Shown here one piece after another: positions 61,185-64,000 of a stretch of DNA of 64,000 bases. Every line of letters starts with the position of its first letter. Position 1 is the stretch's first letter. The notes beneath the pieces are model-generated. The model worked only from the letters and a program-made list of their open reading frames with translations. It had not been told where the DNA came from and did no database searches. Source of the DNA: AV80 sp035536995. Lineage in GTDB: Bacteria; Verrucomicrobiota; Verrucomicrobiia; Chthoniobacterales; UBA10450. The stretch lies in assembly GCA_035536995.1 (NCBI GenBank), contig DATLNB010000023.1:1-64000 (forward strand), written 5' to 3'. The translations under genes were made by a program, and so were the position numbers.

Positions 61185-61646
61185 CTAGCCGTGCTTGCGA
61201 TTGAACCGCGCGACTTCTCGGGCAGTCTCACGATCAGTGGCGCGCTTCTTCAAATCCTGGCGCTTGTCGTGCGCGACTTTCCCCTGGGCTACGCCGATCT
61301 CGGATTTCAGCTTCCCGTTTTTCCAATAGAGACTGAGCACAACGAGGGCACGGCCCGCGATCGCGGTGAGCCCATAAAGTTTGTCGATCTCCTGTTTATG
61401 AAGGAGAAGGCGGCGAACGCGTTTCGGCGGCGGAATTTCATGGCTGGCTTGAGCGTACGGCTGGATGTCGGCGTTATAAAGAAAGGCCTGGCCTTTCTCG
61501 ATCCGGACAAAGGCGTCACTGATATTCGCCTTGCCGGCGCGGATCGATTTCACCTCGCTGCCCTTCAGCTCGATCCCCGCTTCGTAACGCTCGAGGATAT
61601 GGAAATCCCGAAGTGCTTTGCGGTTGAGAATCGTCTCGGTGGCCAT
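61185..61646 (-). CDS. smpB: SsrA-binding protein SmpB
   Basis: 153 residues from ATG 61646 (MATETILNRKALRDFHILER); four more upstream residues are possible. Hallmarks: GIELKGSEVKSIRAGKANIS, DAFVRIEKGQAFLYNADIQP, RRLLLHKQEIDKL and the C-terminal basic tail DKRQDLKKRATDRETAREVA. SmpB binds tmRNA and brings it to stalled ribosomes. It is normal in length with all key parts intact; no tmRNA gene was found in the window. Confidence 0.97.
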   Translation of the reverse strand: MATETILNRKALRDFHILERYEAGIELKGSEVKSIRAGKANISDAFVRIEKGQAFLYNADIQPYAQASHEIPPPKRVRRLLLHKQEIDKLYGLTAIAGRALVVLSLYWKNGKLKSEIGVAQGKVAHDKRQDLKKRATDRETAREVARFNRKHG

Positions 61647-61660
61647 GACAACAATCATAT

Positions 61661-61679
61661 CACAGGCGAGACGCCTGTG
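61661..61679. repeat. CACAGGCG-AGA-CGCCTGTG palindrome
   Basis: An 8-bp perfect stem with a 3-base loop, 15 bp upstream of the smpB start. Similar CGTCTCGCC-type palindromes are common dispersed repeats; a role in smpB regulation is not shown. Confidence 0.7.
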
Positions 61680-61720
61680 GGCCGCACAGCCGAGCCGGCC
61701 GTGGTCCGGTGAAGGCCGTG

Positions 61721-61945
61721 CTAGGAGGCGGCGCCGTCCGCCGGGGGTTCCGGGGCCAGCTCGTAAGTCAATTTACCCGCGATGATTTCGCGGAGCGCAA
61801 TGTCGGTGAGCGAAGAGCGGGGAGTGGCTTCGACGAGTGGACGGTGACCCAACCCCAGTTGGCGCACCCGCCGGGAGACGACGTTGATCAGCAACTGCTG
61901 GTTCGGGATCACTTGAGCTGCTTCTTGCAGGAGTTGAGTGGTCAT
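61721..61945 (-). CDS. rpoZ: DNA-directed RNA polymerase omega subunit
   Basis: 74 residues from ATG 61945 (MTTQLLQEAAQVIPNQQLLI). NVVSRRVRQLGLGHRPLVEA and SSLTDIALREIIAGKLTYEL match omega subunits, which aid beta-prime folding and polymerase assembly. The open frame continues upstream to a TTG at 62098 (51 more residues), but omega proteins start near this ATG. The gap 61946-62128 shows no further gene. Confidence 0.88.
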   Translation of the reverse strand: MTTQLLQEAAQVIPNQQLLINVVSRRVRQLGLGHRPLVEATPRSSLTDIALREIIAGKLTYELAPEPPADGAAS

Positions 61946-62128
61946 ATTGCGCAAGGAACGAACCGGACGAGCAGCCTCGGCCGGAAGCTGAAGAATGGTC
62001 GGCGTATCGCCAGAAACAACTGGTGGAATAAGGTTTGAGGCGAGCATCGTCGGGCCAAAGAGAGTGTTGACTTTGCGAGCGGCCTTCCTCGCTGTCAACC
62101 GAATTGTTGGGCTCGCGGCGGCTGTCGC

Positions 62129-63574
62129 CTAACGGATGTCTTCGACGTAACTGGCGATCCGGTAATCGACCGCGTCACCCTCGGTATCGAGAGCGCGGTC
62201 GTAATGCCAACTGGTGTTTCCGTTGCCGTAGAAGGTCTTGCAAACAATCGCGCCAATCAGATCCGGGTTGCCGTTTAGGACGACGTCTGCGCTCGGCGCA
62301 TAGAAGGTGGCGGCGAAATTTCCCGGCGGCGCAATGTGAATGAACTGGGTTGTCGCCGGATTCGGTGGGCTGATTGAGTAATACTGAAGATTTGCCGCGA
62401 GGTTGCTCTCGTTGTCGATATCGCGCGCCTTCACGTCAATATTGCCGTCTACGAAAATTTTCAGGTGGACATTGTTTTTGACGGTCACGCGGGCGGTCAG
62501 GTCTCCGGTGACGCGGATGGCAACATAGGTTTGCTGACCGCTGACCGGATTGATAATGACTCTGCTGCTCAGGGCGGAGAGGAGGTAATAGGTGGGCGTT
62601 TGCGGCGTTCCGGCCGTCGGCGGGGTGAGGTTTACTTCCGTCGAAGTAATACTTGTGGGCGAGGGCTGCGGAACTGGCATATCGGTCGGCATTTTTAAGG
62701 GCGGACACGTGAAAGGCACGTTGTTGTCCACGGTGCCGGTGATGTACTGCGATGGTCGAATCGTGCCGCCGTTGGTGCTGATGTTGCCGTACAGCATGCC
62801 GTTCACCTCGGCGACTGGCGTTCCGATCATGACCGAACCGCTGCGCGCGTCCTTATAGCGGGGATCGGCCGGATTGTTAGCGACGAAAACGTAAGGGCCG
62901 TTCTTGGAGTTGTAGCTGTCAACCTGGGCGGCCGAACCGAGACCGTAAAAAGACCCGGTGCATTTAATCGCAGCTTCGAACGGCGTAATGGGCGCCATGA
63001 TTTGCTCGATCCGACGCGTGATCTGGGGGCTGGGAACCGGAACCACCGCTTTATCTACGCCGTCACCGTTCGGCCCGTAGGTTGAGATATAGTGGTCGGT
63101 CTTGAAATCGATTTTGCGCAGCAGGCTGTCGCCACGGGTTCCGGCGCCCATTCGGTCGTCCATTCCGGTTCGAGGCAAGCCGTTGACCGGTGCCGTGCCC
63201 CGGCTGCGGGCGCGAAACCATGGATTGCCCGTTGCGGGATCATAATAAAAAAGGTCGACCACCGTGCTCGTAACCAGCCCATTCGAGCCAAAAGTCGTGA
63301 CCGGGCCAACGTGTTTCGCCCCGGAATTGGTCCAGCCCGCGCCGAACGCGTGGGTCGGATCGAGCACGGTTTTCCTGACCTCGGCGTAGGCGATGTCACC
63401 CCCAGCTTCGGCGGCAAAAAGGGATTCCTTCCAACTCCGCACCTGGCTCGACGATACGTTGAAACGAGTCGTGCAGTTCCTGAGCACGTTCGCTCCGATT
63501 AGAGAAAGGACTACGATCGTGCACAAGGCACAGATCAGGACGTTGCCTTGTTCGTTTCGCTTGTTCCCTCGCAT
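62129..63574 (-). CDS. Pilus-assembly-like (PilX-type) exported protein
   Basis: 481 residues. The N-terminus RNEQGNVLICALCTIVVLSLIGANVL resembles the hydrophobic segment of PilX/pseudopilin-like proteins (though no PilD Gly-Phe cleavage is clear), followed by EAGGDIAYAEVRK, typical of the PilX_N domain. The rest is a large Asn/Thr/Pro-rich extracellular region with an Ala-poor beta pattern and NVHLKIFVDGNIDVKARDID, a polymer-forming-like (bactofilin-type) segment seen in DUF7305-type proteins. Probably cell-surface. Followed by another exported frame at 63607. Confidence 0.65.
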   Translation of the reverse strand: MRGNKRNEQGNVLICALCTIVVLSLIGANVLRNCTTRFNVSSSQVRSWKESLFAAEAGGDIAYAEVRKTVLDPTHAFGAGWTNSGAKHVGPVTTFGSNGLVTSTVVDLFYYDPATGNPWFRARSRGTAPVNGLPRTGMDDRMGAGTRGDSLLRKIDFKTDHYISTYGPNGDGVDKAVVPVPSPQITRRIEQIMAPITPFEAAIKCTGSFYGLGSAAQVDSYNSKNGPYVFVANNPADPRYKDARSGSVMIGTPVAEVNGMLYGNISTNGGTIRPSQYITGTVDNNVPFTCPPLKMPTDMPVPQPSPTSITSTEVNLTPPTAGTPQTPTYYLLSALSSRVIINPVSGQQTYVAIRVTGDLTARVTVKNNVHLKIFVDGNIDVKARDIDNESNLAANLQYYSISPPNPATTQFIHIAPPGNFAATFYAPSADVVLNGNPDLIGAIVCKTFYGNGNTSWHYDRALDTEGDAVDYRIASYVEDIR

Positions 63575-63606
63575 GTTGCCCCCCGGTTTACCGTCGTTTT
63601 GAGCGC

Positions 63607-64000
63607 TTACCCGCGCCGTTTGTTTCTCAGATACGCAGTCGAGAAAACCGTCGTGCCGCTTCTCGCGGCCACGCTGTTACCCAAAGTGAATATCGGCTGA
63701 AATGTGATGCTGGTTTTCGTGTACTCAGTATTGGCCAGCTCGACGTCGGTGGTCTGCGGGACCAGCTGATCCGTGCTGGATGCAATCGTCGTTACAACCC
63801 CGTTCTCTGTCCGGAGGACCGATTGCCCATTGATCGAATAAACGACCGTGCTCGTGGTGGCTCCATAATTCACCTGCGGACCGCTCGGGGTGTTTACGAT
63901 GGTGGGCGTCCGGGCGGTGCCGATCTTCGTCGGGTCGGCGATCGCTTCAGGGTCTCCCGGTTGCACGATGTAATTCGGCACCGTGATCGTCACGGTCTGC
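63607..64000 (-). CDS. Partial exported protein of unknown function, continuing past the window
   Basis: At least 131 residues reach the window edge with the frame still open. Thr/Ser/Val-rich beta sequence (TVVYSINGQSVLRTENGVVT; TEYTKTSITFQPIFTLGNSV) with the C-terminus AYLRNKRRG. It is 32 bp upstream of the PilX-like gene in the same direction, so both probably belong to one pilus-like operon; homology to minor pseudopilins is guessed from position and composition only. Confidence 0.55.
   Translation of the reverse strand, partial: QTVTITVPNYIVQPGDPEAIADPTKIGTARTPTIVNTPSGPQVNYGATTSTVVYSINGQSVLRTENGVVTTIASSTDQLVPQTTDVELANTEYTKTSITFQPIFTLGNSVAARSGTTVFSTAYLRNKRRG

Noticed and set aside
1..64000. 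tRNA, rRNA or tmRNA genes
   Set aside because: No cloverleaf-like or conserved rRNA/tmRNA sequence was recognised on reading both strands, though a covariance-model search was not possible.

Overview
The window is GC-rich (roughly 60 percent), gene-dense and free of rRNA, tRNA, transposase or CRISPR genes that I can see. A fused exosortase/EpsI-like protein, two PEP-CTERM cell-surface proteins (one with autotransporter-associated beta-strand repeats), a very large exopolysaccharide locus and an unusual load of intergenic short repeats suggest a soil- or water-living Verrucomicrobiota bacterium (Spartobacteria/Chthoniobacterales-like). The phylum call is inference from gene content; no rRNA is present to confirm it.

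Layout. 1-9850: mostly minus-strand genes (PEP-CTERM protein, TPR membrane protein, exosortase, WecG-type glycosyltransferase, truncated WcaF-type acetyltransferase) separated by short repeats and interrupted by two small four-helix-bundle (23S intervening-sequence-protein, IVP) genes. 9851-35868: one long plus-strand exopolysaccharide/O-antigen-type operon, opened by a good sigma70-like promoter at 9902-9930. It holds a polyprenyl-phosphate glycosyltransferase, an FAD oxidoreductase, a beta-helix protein, a GT-C-like membrane protein, a nucleotide-sugar dehydrogenase, an acyltransferase, a flippase, methyltransferases, about eight GT2/GT4/GT-B enzymes, a deacetylase, two polymerase/ligase candidates and the initiating phosphoglycosyltransferase. 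35878-42302, minus: the export module (BY-kinase/Wzz, Wza-like, outer-membrane barrel) and three secreted proteins of unknown role. 42487-52515, plus: zinc-ribbon protein, aldo/keto reductase, giant PEP-CTERM beta-strand protein, lipoprotein, PBP-type carboxypeptidase, phosphofructokinase, SurA/PpiD-like chaperone, TPR protein. 52638-64000: Tat-exported aminotransferase, three MFS/POT transporters, small unknowns, ThpR, SmpB, RNA polymerase omega and pilus-like secreted proteins.

How the genes fit: the initiating transferase, glycosyltransferases, flippase, polymerase, BY-kinase and Wza would make and export a decorated polysaccharide. The exosortase, next to this locus, would process the PEP-CTERM proteins at 403-1923 and 43803-47564, as in other exosortase/EPS systems.

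Most unusual signal: the short repeats are organised. Purine-rich short-unit repeats (GTAGGAA, GCTGAAA, GGCTAAA, GGAGCTT and GGAGTAAT types) occur as facing inverted pairs. Two pairs enclose an IVP gene, one with perfect 30-bp arms and one bounded by a 15-bp direct repeat in a broken acetyltransferase gene. Other pairs are empty, and two of these lie in frame inside membrane-protein genes (exosortase and an MFS transporter). This is the architecture of 23S rRNA intervening sequences, but outside rRNA, and it is my main candidate for an undescribed mobile or RNA-processing element family.
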